Source: Humulus lupulus
Lineage: Eukaryota; Streptophyta; Magnoliopsida; Rosales; Cannabaceae
Length of the DNA: 64,000 nucleotides
Direction of reading: 5' to 3'
Assembly (NCBI RefSeq): GCF_963169125.1
Contig: NC_084797.1
Location: 94,955,868-95,019,867, forward strand
In this document: positions 53,353-64,000 of the stretch, in pieces
How the letters are laid out: the number at the start of each line of letters is the position of its first letter
Numbering within the stretch: the stretch's first letter is position 1
Made by a program: the position numbers and the translations under genes
The notes under the pieces: model-generated
Told to the model about the DNA's origin: nothing
Database searches by the model: none
What the model saw: the letters and a program-made list of their open reading frames with translations, nothing else

Positions 53353-55179
53353 TCAAGCCAAAACATCCTCTTTGATCTTGATCAGTTGTAGATCACCCAA
53401 CTGACCTTCTTTGATTCTTTCCAACAGTGTAGACTGTAGCGTAATATTGGCCAACTGGCCCACCCGCAACTCTATACCAGCTCTGGTCATATCCTCTGCT
53501 AATTCCATGGCTATCAGCCTTGCACTATAAATTTGTCCCGGACCCTTCCAGCTTAAAACATCAGCTACCACGTTGGCCTTTCTTGGATGGTACAAGATTT
53601 CATAGTCATAATCTTTTACTAACTCTAGCCAACACCTTTGTCTCATATTCAAGTCTTTCTGTGTGAAGAAGTACTTCAGGCTCTTGTGGTCATTGTAATT
53701 TCACACCTCTCCCCATAAAGGTAATGCCTCCATACCTTCAAAGCAAAGACCACAGCCGCCAACTCTAAGTCATGAGTGGGATATCTCTATTCATATTCTT
53801 TCAGCTGACGTGAGGCATAAGCAATCACCTTCCCTGATTGCATCAGAACACAACCAAACCTTGATGTGAGGCATCACAATAAATCACAAATTTCTCCTGA
53901 TCTGGTGGAAGACTTAGAACTGGAGCTGTAATCAACCTCTACTTTAGTTCTTGGAAGATGTTCTTACACCTGTCTAACCACACAAACTTCTGATTCTTGC
54001 GTGTCAGCTCAGCCAATGAAGTAGCAATCTTAGAGAACCCTTCCATGAAACGTCTATAATAACCTCCCAATCCAAGGAAACTTCTAACTTCTAAAGCATT
54101 CTTTGGCCTTGGCCAATATCTAACCACCTCAATCTTGGCTGGATCTACTTTAATCCCCTCCTTACTTTCAATGTTCCTAAGGAAAGATACCCGAGATAAC
54201 CAGAACTCACACTTCTTGAACTTTGCAAATAGTCTGTGTTCCCTCAGTCTCTGTAGAACCAATCTCAAATGTTGTTCATGTTATGACTCTAACTGAGAAT
54301 AAACCAGAATATCATCGATGAAGATGATCACAAACTGGTCCAAATAATCCTTGAACACTGTGTTCATCAAATCCATAAAAGCAGCTGGGGCATTAGTCAA
54401 ACAAAAGGACATGACTAAGAACTCATAATGCCCATACCTTGTGAAAAAAGCAGTCTTTGGTATGTCTCCCTACTTGACCCTCAACTGATGATAACCAGAA
54501 CGAAGGTCTATCTTTGAAAATACCCCTTTACCTTGCAGTTGATAAAACAAATCATTTATTCTTGGCAAAGGATAATTATTCTTAATTTTTAACTTATTCA
54601 GTTCTCTGTAATCAATGCACATCCTATAAGGTGAGAAACTGGCGCACCCCAAGGTGAGAAACTAGGTCTGATAAAACCTAAGTCCAAAAACTCTTGCAAC
54701 TGTACTTTCAATTCTTTTAACTTTGTTGGGGCCATTCTATAAGGTGCTCTAGACACATGCTCTGCTCCTGGTGCCAATTCTATCACAAACTCAATCTCTC
54801 TGTGTGGTGGAAACCCTGGTAAATCTTCTGGAAACACATCAAGAAATTCACAAACTAGTCTGGTCTCTTCTGGTGTCACTGGCATGACTTGAGTGGTGTT
54901 CACCACACTGGCTAAGAATCCAATGCAACCTTGTTGCAATATATCTCTAGCCCTCAAAATAGATATCATAGGTATACGAGGTTCATGCATAGTACCAACA
55001 AACAAAAAAGGATCATCACCTTCAAGCTCAAAGGTGACCATCTTCCTTCTGCAATCTATGGTTGCCCCATACTTCACTAACCAATCCATACCCAGAATCA
55101 TGTCAAAGTTAGTCATAAATAACTCCATAAAATCCACTGACAATTCTCTGCCCTCCATTTTCACTGGCAAAGATCTCAT
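53353..55179 (-). pseudogene. Tek-4 reverse transcriptase and RNase H
   Basis: The RT start ([37 protein letters not shown]) is at 55179-54598. [20 protein letters not shown] and [15 protein letters not shown] follow at 54652-54470, and the catalytic FIDDILVYS near 54300-54325. [10 protein letters not shown] and [12 protein letters not shown] are at 54268-53939. RNase H ([21 protein letters not shown]) is at about 53630-53560. Frameshifts and stops are numerous. Confidence 0.88.
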
Positions 55180-55196
55180 CCATCTCCTGGGTACTA

Positions 55197-56506
55197 CTAA
55201 CTCCCCAGTGGTAATAAGGTTCCGAACCCCACAGCATAATAATCACATGGTCTACACAGTCTATCAATAATTCTACTAGCAACAAAAGAATGTGTAGCAC
55301 CAGAATCAATCAAAATAGTATAAGGGGTTCCAGCACTAAGAAGCTGACCTGTAACTACTATGGGTGAAGCCTCAGCTTCAGCTTGTGTCAATGCGAACAC
55401 TCGAGCTCGGGCCAAGCTGTCCGCCTTCCTGGGTTCTTCCTTTCTTGCCTTAGGGCAATCTTTCTTGAAATGACCCACTCCTCCACATAAGAAGCAGGCC
55501 TTTGCCCTACACTCCCCAAATGGCGCCTCTTGCACCTAGGGCATTCGGGATAAGTCTTCCAGGCCTTAGTGCCACCCTGGCGGCCAAAAGAAATACCACG
55601 TGGTCGCATATCAAAACCTAGAGCTGGGAAGGTATCAGGAACCTTCCTCTTCTGATCACTGGGACCTCCACCCCTACCTGAACCCACAAATGGAGGACAT
55701 GTCCACCTCAACTCTCTTCTGGCTGCATTGTCCCGCCAGATCTTGTTTTCTGCGCTCTCAGCTGTGAGTGCCTTCTCCACCACCTGTGCATAAGTAGTAA
55801 CTCTAGTCACAGTGGTGATATGGACATCCCGAGCTAATATAGGTTGTAGCCTCTGGAGAAACCTCTCCCTTCTGGTCTCATCAGTGGGCACCAGCTCCAT
55901 GGAAATCTTTGCCAATCTATCAAATGTTAGGGCATATTCAGTCACTGATAAACTCCCCAGAAGTAATCTGATAAACTCCTCAGCCTTTGCAGCCGTGATG
56001 GCATCATTATAATACTTTTTGTTGAACAGAGTCTGAAACGCTTCCCAACTCAGGGCATTGATATTTCTAGTCTGGGATATAACTTCCCACCAAATTCAGG
56101 AATCCTACAGAAACATATACGTGGCACAGGCCACCCTCTCATTACCAGTCACCCTCATGAAGTCAAGGATGGTGGTAACCATACTCATCCATTGCTCTGC
56201 GTTAGAAAGATCTACACTGCCCTCAAATACTGGAGATTGCAATTTCCGGAACCTTTCATAAAGAGGTCCCCATTTGCTTCCAGCCTTAGGCAGCTTCTCA
56301 ACTGTTGGCCCCAATACAGGTGGTGCCTCTAGTACACTTATCCCTATAGGAACCTGTTGTTGTCTCAGGAGGCGGATTTCTTCTTCCTGCCTCAATACTC
56401 TAACCTTCAAGTCATTAAACAACTGCTGCCAGTTATTAGGAGCTGGCTGTGGAATCTGATTCTGGTCATTCTCTTGACCATGTATGTTATTCTGGCATTG
56501 CTGCAA
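55197..56506 (-). pseudogene. Tek-4 gag and protease
   Basis: Gag begins near 56506 with a helical stretch (NWQQLFNDLKVRVLRQEEEI) and a core (FEGSVDLSNAEQWMSMV). The gag middle at 55945-55560 has EYALTFDRLAKISMELVPTD. The zinc knuckle CFLCGGVGHFKKDC and the protease active site ILIDSGATHSFVA, both typical of the Tekay/Del group, are at 55535-55197. Stops and frame changes separate the parts. Confidence 0.88.
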
Positions 56507-56907
56507 TAGTCAATGCAGCTAATTAGGCAGTGATAACTAAACCTCTTGCCGCCCACGATCCAAGATCAACAGATAATCATCCATATTTCACAATCATACA
56601 GATATCCAAATGGATACATGATCATAGCATTTAACATTTAACACCTATCAATTAATAATTCATAATGAACAATACTAATAAGCATGTTCTAGGAATATTA
56701 GTACTAATAAGCACATTCTTGATGATGATGCAGTAGTCAAGGCCCAACCTTATCAATGTATCGCATGTTGACAGGTAGAGCATTTATACTTTATTTAAGC
56801 AGTTAAATATATAACCACATAAATAGTTACCAAACGATGAGTCAAGCTTGTCTTCAGTGGTGAGTGTACATGCCCAGCGAGTCTATAGGAACCCTAAACC
56901 TTGGCAC

Positions 56908-56920
56908 GCTCTGATACCAA
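56908..56920 (-). promoter_or_regulatory. Primer binding site of Tek-4 (initiator tRNA-Met)
   Basis: The minus strand reads TTGGTATCAGAGC, the common plant retroelement sequence complementary to the 3' end of initiator tRNA-Met. It lies directly inside the 5' LTR. Confidence 0.9.
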
Positions 56921-56921
56921 G

Positions 56922-59414
56922 TATAACGCCCTGGTTACTCCAAGACCATTACTGTGAACTTTGAACCATGCTTAACTCTCTAAACGAGTCATTTGGTTAT
57001 AAACGTGCATCTAGGTGTTATTAATAGGCTAAGGTGAAAAATCTCGATCAAATGGAAATGATATATTTTATTTAAAACATAAAATTGTACATGTGCCTAT
57101 AAAAGCGTTTACAAGTTATTTACAATCCAAAATGGTCATTACAGTGTAAAAATTACAACTCGCCGACCTAAGCAGCAAAAATAGGGTTAACGCCTAGTTC
57201 CCCTGAGAAACACCTTGGCCATGGTGTTCAAGCGGCTGCATATGTACGCATCACCACCTAAGCTCTCCACTTAAGGTTGGGTGATCTTTTCTTTCCATTT
57301 ACCTGCACCACATAGCACCCATGAGCCAAGGCTCAGCAAGAAAACTCATTACTTCATGTATTCAATATCAATTGATGATTATGATAATCATACTAGGCTA
57401 GTAGCCCAAATCAGATGAGTGAAGTTCAACAAATTATTATGGTAATCATTCTGGGCTTGCCACCCAATCAGATGAGTGATTAATGAATCACACGTTGTTT
57501 AAGTGACTAATGAGTCTCACACTGTGTAGGTGACTAATAAGTCTTCCACAAGGAACTGTCCCTGTATAAATGACTAATAAGTTCATCTCTAGGGTTATGC
57601 TCCTTAAAAAGATGGCTAATAAGTCCATCTCTAGGGATTCGCTCCCTAAGCCATGTGATGATACAGTCACCTGGGCCTTTTGGCTCTGAATCTAAGTAAC
57701 TAGCCTTTACACTAGACAAGCGCTTTTGTTTTCATCGAACTTAAGGCCGGTCAAGCATTTCATGCTTATGACGATAATGCTTATGTCTATTAGATCTAAT
57801 CTTTTTGGCTTGCGTTAAACACGCTAATACCGATCTTGACTCATAAGCCAATACCATATGACCACTGCTTAGTACTACTGCCGAACTTGACTAATGAGTC
57901 ACAGCTTCATAGTCAATACTGACACCATTGCCGATTCCGACTAATAAGTCAGTACCATTCACGGATAAGCAAGATTGCTCAGCATTTAATATGCAATCAA
58001 TGTCCATATATATAACACTTAACATACCTCATTAATAATCATGCATGTCATATGCTGGGTGCATTTTTCTTACCTCCGGTTCGACTGAGAAAAAATAAAA
58101 GAACGACCCTTGAGAACGATCGATCCTTTGATCCTTTAGTGGTCACCTAGTCATAACCAAGTATGGAATTCCATTAATAAAATAAATCAATAAAGGGTTT
58201 ATAATATAAAACCTCACTCTCAGAACAAATCCTGTGCTCTCGAGACTCCCAATCCACCCAAACGGGGTAGTGGAACAATCCCCCGAGCCCCCAAAGTCAT
58301 CCCGAGCCCAAAAAATAGGTCTTGCTGAAAATGACCTACCACTGGGGCACTGCCAGTTAGCACTAGGGCGCTTCCCCAAGTCAGAGAGAACCTTAATTTC
58401 CCCTCTGCCTAGCACTGGGGCGCCACTAACAGACCAAAAAAACTCTGGTCTTCTCCCTGCGATTTCCCCTGAAAACCAAGCTTCAAAACCAACCCCAAAC
58501 ATCATCCAAAACCTATAATTTAACCCCAAAACATCATCCATACCTCAGCCTCATCAAAACCCATGCAAACATTCCCAAAAATCTCCATCAATTCTCAACT
58601 ATCCACTTCAAAATTCTCAGCTGAAAACTAATAGAAAAATAGAGTATAACCAGAGTTTCATGGATGAATTCTTACCTCAAGCTTGAATTGAGTCCTCTTC
58701 AATGGATGAACTAATGTTCTAAGCTTCAAACCTTGATCTCCTAGCTTGAATCCTCAAATGGGGCTCAAAAATTAAAAGAGAAAAAGAGGAGAAATGATGA
58801 ACGGATGAAGAAGGAGAAGTGCTCTATTTTCTTAAGCTTTCTACAGCTTCTCAAGTGATATATATCTTAAGGTCAAAAGACCATAATACCCCTAGGCTTA
58901 AATAAAACCCTTAACAGCCACCAAGGGCAAAACCATCATTTCCTACCTATCTTGTTAATTATAATTAACGTCATCCAATTCCTGTTATTCCCAATATTCT
59001 CAAATGATAATAAATCATATCCCATTACCCTTTTATTCCCAGTAATGTACTAATCACCAAATTTTCTCCCGAGACTCACCCTGAGCCCCGAAATTAATCC
59101 CGTTATGACTAAACCGCTACCTAGCATTCAAAGATCGTCTCATTTTGAATAGCTCGAACAAATACACATAATAATGTGACCTTATTCCTGAGTCTCCAAC
59201 ACGCATAAAAATATACAATTACGCCCTTAACGACCAAATTACCAAAATGCCCTTATAATGAAATGTTGACCCACATGCATGCATTTATCATCATACAATA
59301 ATATAATTCACATAAACAAGCATATAATCATTTAATGGCATAATAAATCAATCATGGCCCTCCCAGCCTACTAATCTGACCATTAAACCTCGTTAGGGAT
59401 TTTGGGGCATTACA
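56922..59414 (-). repeat. 5' LTR of Tek-4 (about 2.49 kb)
   Basis: The minus strand starts TGTAATGCCCC at 59414 and ends near GGGCGTTATAC at about 56922. The expected ACA end is mutated. Between 57360 and 57960 the 12-base palindrome GACTAATAAGTC and near copies recur about seven times. A GC-rich block (58340-58440) corresponds to the palindromic blocks of the other Tekay LTRs. Confidence 0.88.
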
Positions 59415-59694
59415 TGGACCAACCATGAGTTGAAGAGCTTTGGGGGCGGAGTGTACATTGGCAGCTGCTCCATCGCCACAACTGAGGGAATTGTAGGAAC
59501 TGAAGTTCAAAACTGTATTTTTCCATTTAGACTAGCTTTTTGTTGTACCAACTTTTAAGGGTTGTTTTTTTGCCATGTAAATACTATTTTTGGGATCCCA
59601 TGTACCAAACACTTGTTTTAATGAAAATTAACCATTTATGGTTAGTTGACTTTCGGAAACACATTTATGTTAAAACGACCTAATTAGCAGGTCT
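59415..59694 (+). mobile_element. Tek-3, third segment
   Basis: It resumes with TGGACCA and matches Tek-2 from about 21181 (GGAGAGCTTTGGGG, GTACAT, GGGATCCCATGTA). It stops at AGCAGGTCTT about 50 bp short of the LTR end, where the Tat-5 LTR begins. Confidence 0.8.
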
Positions 59695-60058
59695 TGTGAG
59701 ACCCTAGGCGCAAGGTGGAGACCATGGTGCGAGACGGTGTCCACAAGGCCCTTGGCACGAGATTTAAGGGCATGTCCATGAGACCCTAGGTGTGAGGCAG
59801 AGACTATGGTGCAAGATGGTGTCCACGAGGCCCTTGGCTCAAGATGCAAGGGCATGTCTGCATGACCCTATGCGCGAGGCGGAGGCCATAGCGCGAGATG
59901 GTGTCCACGAGGCCCTTGATGCGAGATGCAAGGGCATGTCCGTGAGGCCCTTGGTGCAAGATGTGTGGGCATGTGGGCGAGGCCCTTTTTCATCCTAAGC
60001 CTATATTTTGAGGGTCACAAAGCGAAGGCACTGTTCAAGTAGAATTTTGGTATTCACA
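59695..60058 (-). repeat. Probable 3' LTR of Tat-5, made of 82-bp repeats
   Basis: It runs TGTGAGACCC to GGTATTCACA (TG...CA, 364 bp), and a polypurine tract (minus CTGGGGGGCAAG, 60059-60070) follows, as expected for a reverse Tat-type element. ACCCTA starts at 59701, 59783 and 59865: three copies of an 82-bp unit plus partial ones, each with GGTGTCCACGAGGCCCTTGG. The left boundary is inferred from the end motif only. Confidence 0.6.
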
Positions 60059-60320
60059 CTTGCCCCCCAGTCTATGGGAGGGCCTTTAGGCACTCCGATA
60101 GACTTTTTGGTATGGTGCCTTCAAGGCCCTTATGGTGTTAGTGTGTTTCTTTGCCTTGGTGGTGTGAAGTAACACACTTTGGGATGGTGATCCTCATGAA
60201 TCCTTGAGGGTGAATATGAACATATCATTTGGCTTCACAGATCCCAATTCTAGTGTTTGGCTTCATTCTTGACCATAGATCAAATATTAGATTCAATGGC
60301 TAGGGTTAGTTTGAGCATCC

Positions 60321-60328
60321 TATAAATA
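60321..60328 (+). promoter_or_regulatory. TATA box of the Tat-5 antisense gene
   Basis: CCTATAAATAGG lies about 260 bp beyond the polypurine tract and points toward the antisense module. Spacing and direction match the promoters of Tat-1 and Tat-2. Confidence 0.55.
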
Positions 60329-60943
60329 GGTCTTCTTCTCAAGGACAATTACTACACTTACTTCTCTTAGCTTGGTGCTGTTTTTGTCTTAAGAGCTTCC
60401 AAGAGGTGAATGGTTCTGTCCTTCACAAGGGCATTTTTTCTTTCTCTTTTTTTTTTTTATGTGAATATCTATAAATGTGCTTGGAGACTAAAATATCTAT
60501 CTCCTTTATTTTTGTAGGTGTGTACTTTTGACCCTCGGTACCTTTGCAGCTCCGACTGTGCGCGACTTCACCCGCTCAAGGTATGATTTCACCCTTTCTT
60601 GTGCTTAATGGGCCTAAATTAGTGTTATTTGGGGAGGATTGCCTCAGTCGGAGCTCCTCGTGAGCTAACTTGTTTATATGCACCCATTAGCACATATACC
60701 CTCCATTGCACCCCGTTGTTGGTTATTTTGAGCACTTGTGTCTAGAGGTTTTGAGCTTGTTCCTTTGGGTTTTGTAATACACTTTCCACATAAATTTGCA
60801 CCCACATCACCAACAAGATGCAGCTTTATGGCATTTGAGGGGTTGTCTAGTTTTCCTCCGAGGGTCAAGATTGTAGATTTGTCCTCAAACTTAGGGTCAG
60901 CTACGACACTTTAAGAAAGGCCCATTTATGTCACCTTGAACAC

Positions 60944-61604
60944 ATGGCCGAGCTTAGGCATAAAATCTTGGTGTTGGAGAGCAAGATAGACTCAGATTTA
61001 AGGGGTGATGGAGTCCCATTCTCCTTCAATCTTAATGATCACATTTCTAGCCTTAGAGTGAGCTTTCTTGACCTACAAATGGAGCTAGAGTTCATGGAGG
61101 TAAACCTCCCTCCTGAACCCTCAGCCGTGTGTTCCCCATATAGTAGCCTCGAGGTCACTCCTTGTTCTTCTCAAACCTTCTCTTTAATCCACCCATGTTT
61201 GATGCTTGCACACTCAATGTATCGATGGAAAACTCACGCAAGAAGAAGAAAATGAAGGGTAAAGTGCTCGGTTTTGACCTCACCTTTTTCCTTTGGTTTT
61301 GCAGACATGTCGTAGAGAATGAGGTGACAGGTTGCTCCCGAGAAGCCAGACTCCAGTCTTTTATTGGTGTCCACCATCATTTCTAATGTGTTAGAAAATA
61401 GACTGTTAGAGTTGTCCAAAAAAAATACCACATTAGTAAGGAGTACAAACTGTACGTACCATCCAATAAATGCCGGGCTAATAATGCCCCCCTGGGCTTC
61501 ATCGCTATGAGCGAACATAATTTGAAGGTGGGTGGGACCATTCCCCTACACTCGTTCTTCGTCATGGTCCTGAATCACTTTGACCTTGCTCCACTTCAGC
61601 TGAT
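60944..61604 (+). pseudogene. Tat-5 antisense gene fragment
   Basis: An open stretch starts MAELRHKILVLESKIDSDLR at 60944 and is helical. A possible intron with donor GG/GTAAAG near 61259 and acceptor TTTTGCAG near 61305 follows. Before the break the shared domain appears as TIPLHSFFVMVLNHFDLAPL at 61530-61600, aligned with LPLDQYFVDFLNYVRLAPFQ of Tat-1. It is cut at 61605 by Tek-5. Several stops are present. Confidence 0.6.
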
Positions 61605-62930
61605 GTAATGGCCCAAATTTCCTAATAAGGTTTAGGACCTGGATTAGGAGGCTGGGAGGGCCATAATTGATTTATTATGCTATTAAATGATTACATGCAT
61701 GATTATGTAAATTATTTTATAATATGATGATAAATGCATGCATGTGGGCCTACATTTCATTATAAGGGTATTTTGGTAATTTGGCCCGTTGAGGGCGTAA
61801 TTGTGTATTTTCATGCATGTTGGTGAATTGTGAGTGAGACAACATCATAATGTGGATTTGTTCGAGCCATTCAACATGAGACGATCTTTGAATGCAAGTT
61901 ATCGGTTTGGTCATAACAGGGTTAATTTCGGGGCTCGGGGTAATTTGATGATTAGTACATTATCGGGAATTAAAGGGTAATGGAATTTGATTAATTAACA
62001 TTTGAGATTATTTGGAGTAACATGTATTGGAGGGTGTTAATTATGATTAACGAGATAGGCGGGAAAGGACAATTTTGCCCTTGGTGGCTATTAAGGGTTT
62101 TAAATAGGCTTGGGGGCATTTTAGTCTTTTCACCTAAGCATAGATATAAACTTTAAGAATCTGTAGAAGGCTGTAGAAAACAGAGCATCTTTTCTTCCTC
62201 TCCCAATCATCTTCTTCTCCTTTTTTCACTTTGAATTTTGAAGCTCCATTTGAAGAACCAAGCTAGGGAGTTGAACCTTGATGGTCTAGGGTTGTGTTGC
62301 ACCATTGAAGAGGGTGTGACATGAAGATTGAGGTGAGTTTCTAGCCATTAAAACTCTGGTTCTTGCTCTATTTTTCTTATTGAGTTTCAGTTGGGATTTT
62401 GATTTGAAAGTTGAGATTGAGAATTCTTGCTCTATTTTTCCCAAGGGAGAGCGCTACAGCGCTAGCCAGGGCAACCCAGTTCTGGTTGTAGCGCTGAGGT
62501 GCTAGGGGGGCATTGCTACCCTACTTTTCCTGATGCATATATTGGGCACTTTTGAGGGTTTTGGCTTAGGGTTTCAATTCCTAAGGCTCGGGATCGAATC
62601 TACTAGCTGTTTAAGTATGATTCGGGGTTCCGGGAGTGAGGTTTAGATCATGAAACTTTTGTTGCTCATTTTCATTGATGGAAGTTATATTAGGTTATGA
62701 CTAGGTGACCGCTACGGGATTGATGGATCAATCGTTCTCAAAGATCATTCAATTATTATTTTTTGCTCGAACCAGAAGTAAAAAAACTGCACCCAATATG
62801 TGATGCATGAGAAACATGTGATTAGAGCATGACATGAATGTTGAATATGAGATTGATCAGAGCTTGAGTCTCTGTATTTATGCATGATCATAATTATGCT
62901 AGTGATTGTTAAGTAAGCATGTTGCCCAAC
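61605..62930 (+). mobile_element. Tek-5: Tekay-type LTR, left part
   Basis: It starts TGTAATGGCCC inside the Tat-5 antisense domain (left flank GCTGA). It is the same subfamily as the Tek-4 LTR (CATAATGTGGATTTGTTCGAG, then GAGACGATCTTTGAATGC). A palindromic block (GAGCGCTACAGCGCTAGCC) lies near 62452. It is interrupted at 62931 by Tat-6 and its end lies outside the window. Confidence 0.85.
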
Positions 62931-64000
62931 TGTTGACCCTCATTTTGGTCAACGACACGGAGTCTAGAAAATGATAGAAAAATAATACAGAGCCTGAGAA
63001 AACAATCTAATGGGAAATAAAGAACACGAAGAATTATAGTGGTTCAGCCCCAGTGATTGGTAATGACCTACGTCCACTTTATACTATTATTAATATTGAG
63101 CTCCAAAGGTGTGATCAAAGAACTAGGGTTCCTGAGTTTCACAGACCTTAGAAGAAGAAAACAATACAAACGATGGATAATAGTAATATAATTCGGAAAA
63201 AGATAAAAAGATCCCCTTTCTTGAGCTATTTCTTCTGTATTTATAGGCTCAAGAGGGGTTACATGAGTTAAGTAATAATATCTTCCCTTAATAAACGGAT
63301 CTTCAGGTCATAATGAAGAGATATTCTTGGATATCATTACAACTGTACAGATTTATTCATAAATAAACGGAGTATATGACCAGGCTGGTCGTATATAATA
63401 CTTGAACTTCTCATATGGATATATCTCTGGTCGATATGTGAGTAGTATCTCTGCCACGTGTCAGCCACATGTCGAAAATTCTTGCCACATCATTAACAAC
63501 TATTTTTTGGATAAACATTTTCCCCCTAAGTTTATTTATTGCGAACAGCAATAAGTAAACTTAGGAAACTAACCTTTTGTATGCCCCACGAAATCTGTCA
63601 AAGCCTCTCGTGCGTTCTCGAAAACTGTGACCTAATCACGTCCAATCATGCCTTTTTCGGTTTCCAAGTAACCTTTCCGATGGCTATTACACTCCCCCCC
63701 CCCCCCCCACATGCCTTGAAAAAGGTAACTCATGATTACCCCTTTTCAACACATCTTAGCTTCCATAAATAATCCTCACATTTACCTTTTAACTTTTTAC
63801 TCACCATTTTCTTGCCAAGAACTCTCAAGAACTCCATCTCAGAGCTCAAAACTTCGAAGGTCTTCCATCGCTGTTCTGAGGATCCTGTTTGCGCGTCCAA
63901 AGTCGTTCCACTTCAGAACCTTCAACCTTCATCTAGGTAAATTTCTTCAACTTTTAAACCCTTTGAGATGCCATGCATACTGCTTTTGAGTTCTGAAACT
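62931..64000 (-). mobile_element. Tat-6: Tat-2-like element, 3' end only
   Basis: The 3' LTR (62931-63517) runs TGTTGACCCTC to GGATAAACA, homologous to the Tat-2 LTR, with the palindrome at about 63374-63394 and the minus-strand TATAAATA near 63238-63245. A polypurine tract (minus CTTAGGGGGAAAA) follows at 63518-63530. Beyond it lies the promoter and leader of the antisense module, with a CATAAATA TATA-like box near 63764 and a donor CTAG/GTAAAT at 63937. A run of 15 C lies at 63694-63708. The element continues past the window. Confidence 0.87.

Larger units (their letters stand above)
51056..59414 (-). mobile_element. Tek-4: Tekay-type chromovirus, reverse
   Basis: On the minus strand: 5' LTR, primer site for initiator tRNA-Met (TTGGTATCAGAGC), gag, protease, RT, RNase H, integrase with chromodomain, polypurine tract and a truncated 3' LTR. 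It lies inside Tek-3. The right flank is TGGAC; the left flank is gone, along with about 1.5 kb of its 3' LTR and roughly 340 bp of Tek-3. About 7% of bases differ between the LTR copies over 320 bp compared by eye. All coding parts are broken. Confidence 0.9.

Noticed and set aside
61234..61518. A 94-codon open frame on the minus strand
   Set aside because: It runs opposite to the Tat-5 antisense exons and ends without any domain; the plus-strand reading explains the region.

Overview
The window is nuclear DNA from a flowering plant, probably a eudicot, and almost all of it is nested LTR retrotransposons. The evidence is long LTRs with TG...CA ends and 5-bp target-site duplications (TSDs), plant lineages of Ty3/gypsy (Tat/Ogre-like with a second RNase H; Tekay-like chromovirus with a chromodomain), plant Ty1/copia remnants, and GT-AG introns. 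I see no convincing host gene, tRNA, rRNA or CRISPR array. The species cannot be fixed from the sequence alone. Element names used here (Cop, Tat, Tek) are local labels.

Layout, left to right: (1) 1-3360, the 3' half of a decayed Ty1/copia element (Cop-1) with its 3' LTR. (2) 3901-4468, a hAT-type MITE with an 8-bp TSD, then AT-rich filler to 5739. (3) 5740-17845, Tat-1, reverse orientation, its 3' LTR split by a 2.2-kb Tekay-type solo LTR (Tek-1); it is cut off inside gag. (4) 17846-33764, Tat-2, also reverse, fused to Tat-1 at a 5-bp microhomology, and carrying two solo LTRs (Tek-2, and the copia-type Cop-2). (5) 33765-34166, a foldback element. (6) 34188-37400, a broken LTR, then Tat-3 (LTR plus antisense module). 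(7) 37401-59694, one Tekay-type LTR (Tek-3) opened by full-length Tat-4 (37641-49731, TSD GATGT, itself carrying a 1.16-kb solo LTR, H) and by a chromovirus (Tek-4, 51056-59414). (8) 59695-64000, Tat-5, split by Tek-5, which is split by Tat-6.

The most interesting content is the antisense module of the Tat elements. Between the end of pol and the 3' LTR, on the strand opposite to gag-pol, these elements carry a gene with its own TATA box, a 5'-UTR intron and four coding exons. The architecture is the same in Tat-1 and Tat-4; related modules are recognisable in Tat-2, Tat-3 and Tat-5, and the promoter region is present in Tat-6. In Tat-1, Tat-2 and Tat-4 a second polypurine-tract-like sequence lies directly after pol, so the module is bracketed by two such tracts. 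In Tat-1 and Tat-4 a 119-bp tandem array lies between that tract and the antisense gene. Extra ORFs, including antisense ones, are known in Tat-lineage elements; the splicing, promoter and second tract are what I see here.

Ages differ: the two 765-bp LTRs of Tat-4 differ at 9 positions (1.2%), those of Tat-2 by roughly 5%, those of Tek-4 by roughly 7% (counted by eye). Nearly every coding frame is broken, often by CAG to TAG changes.
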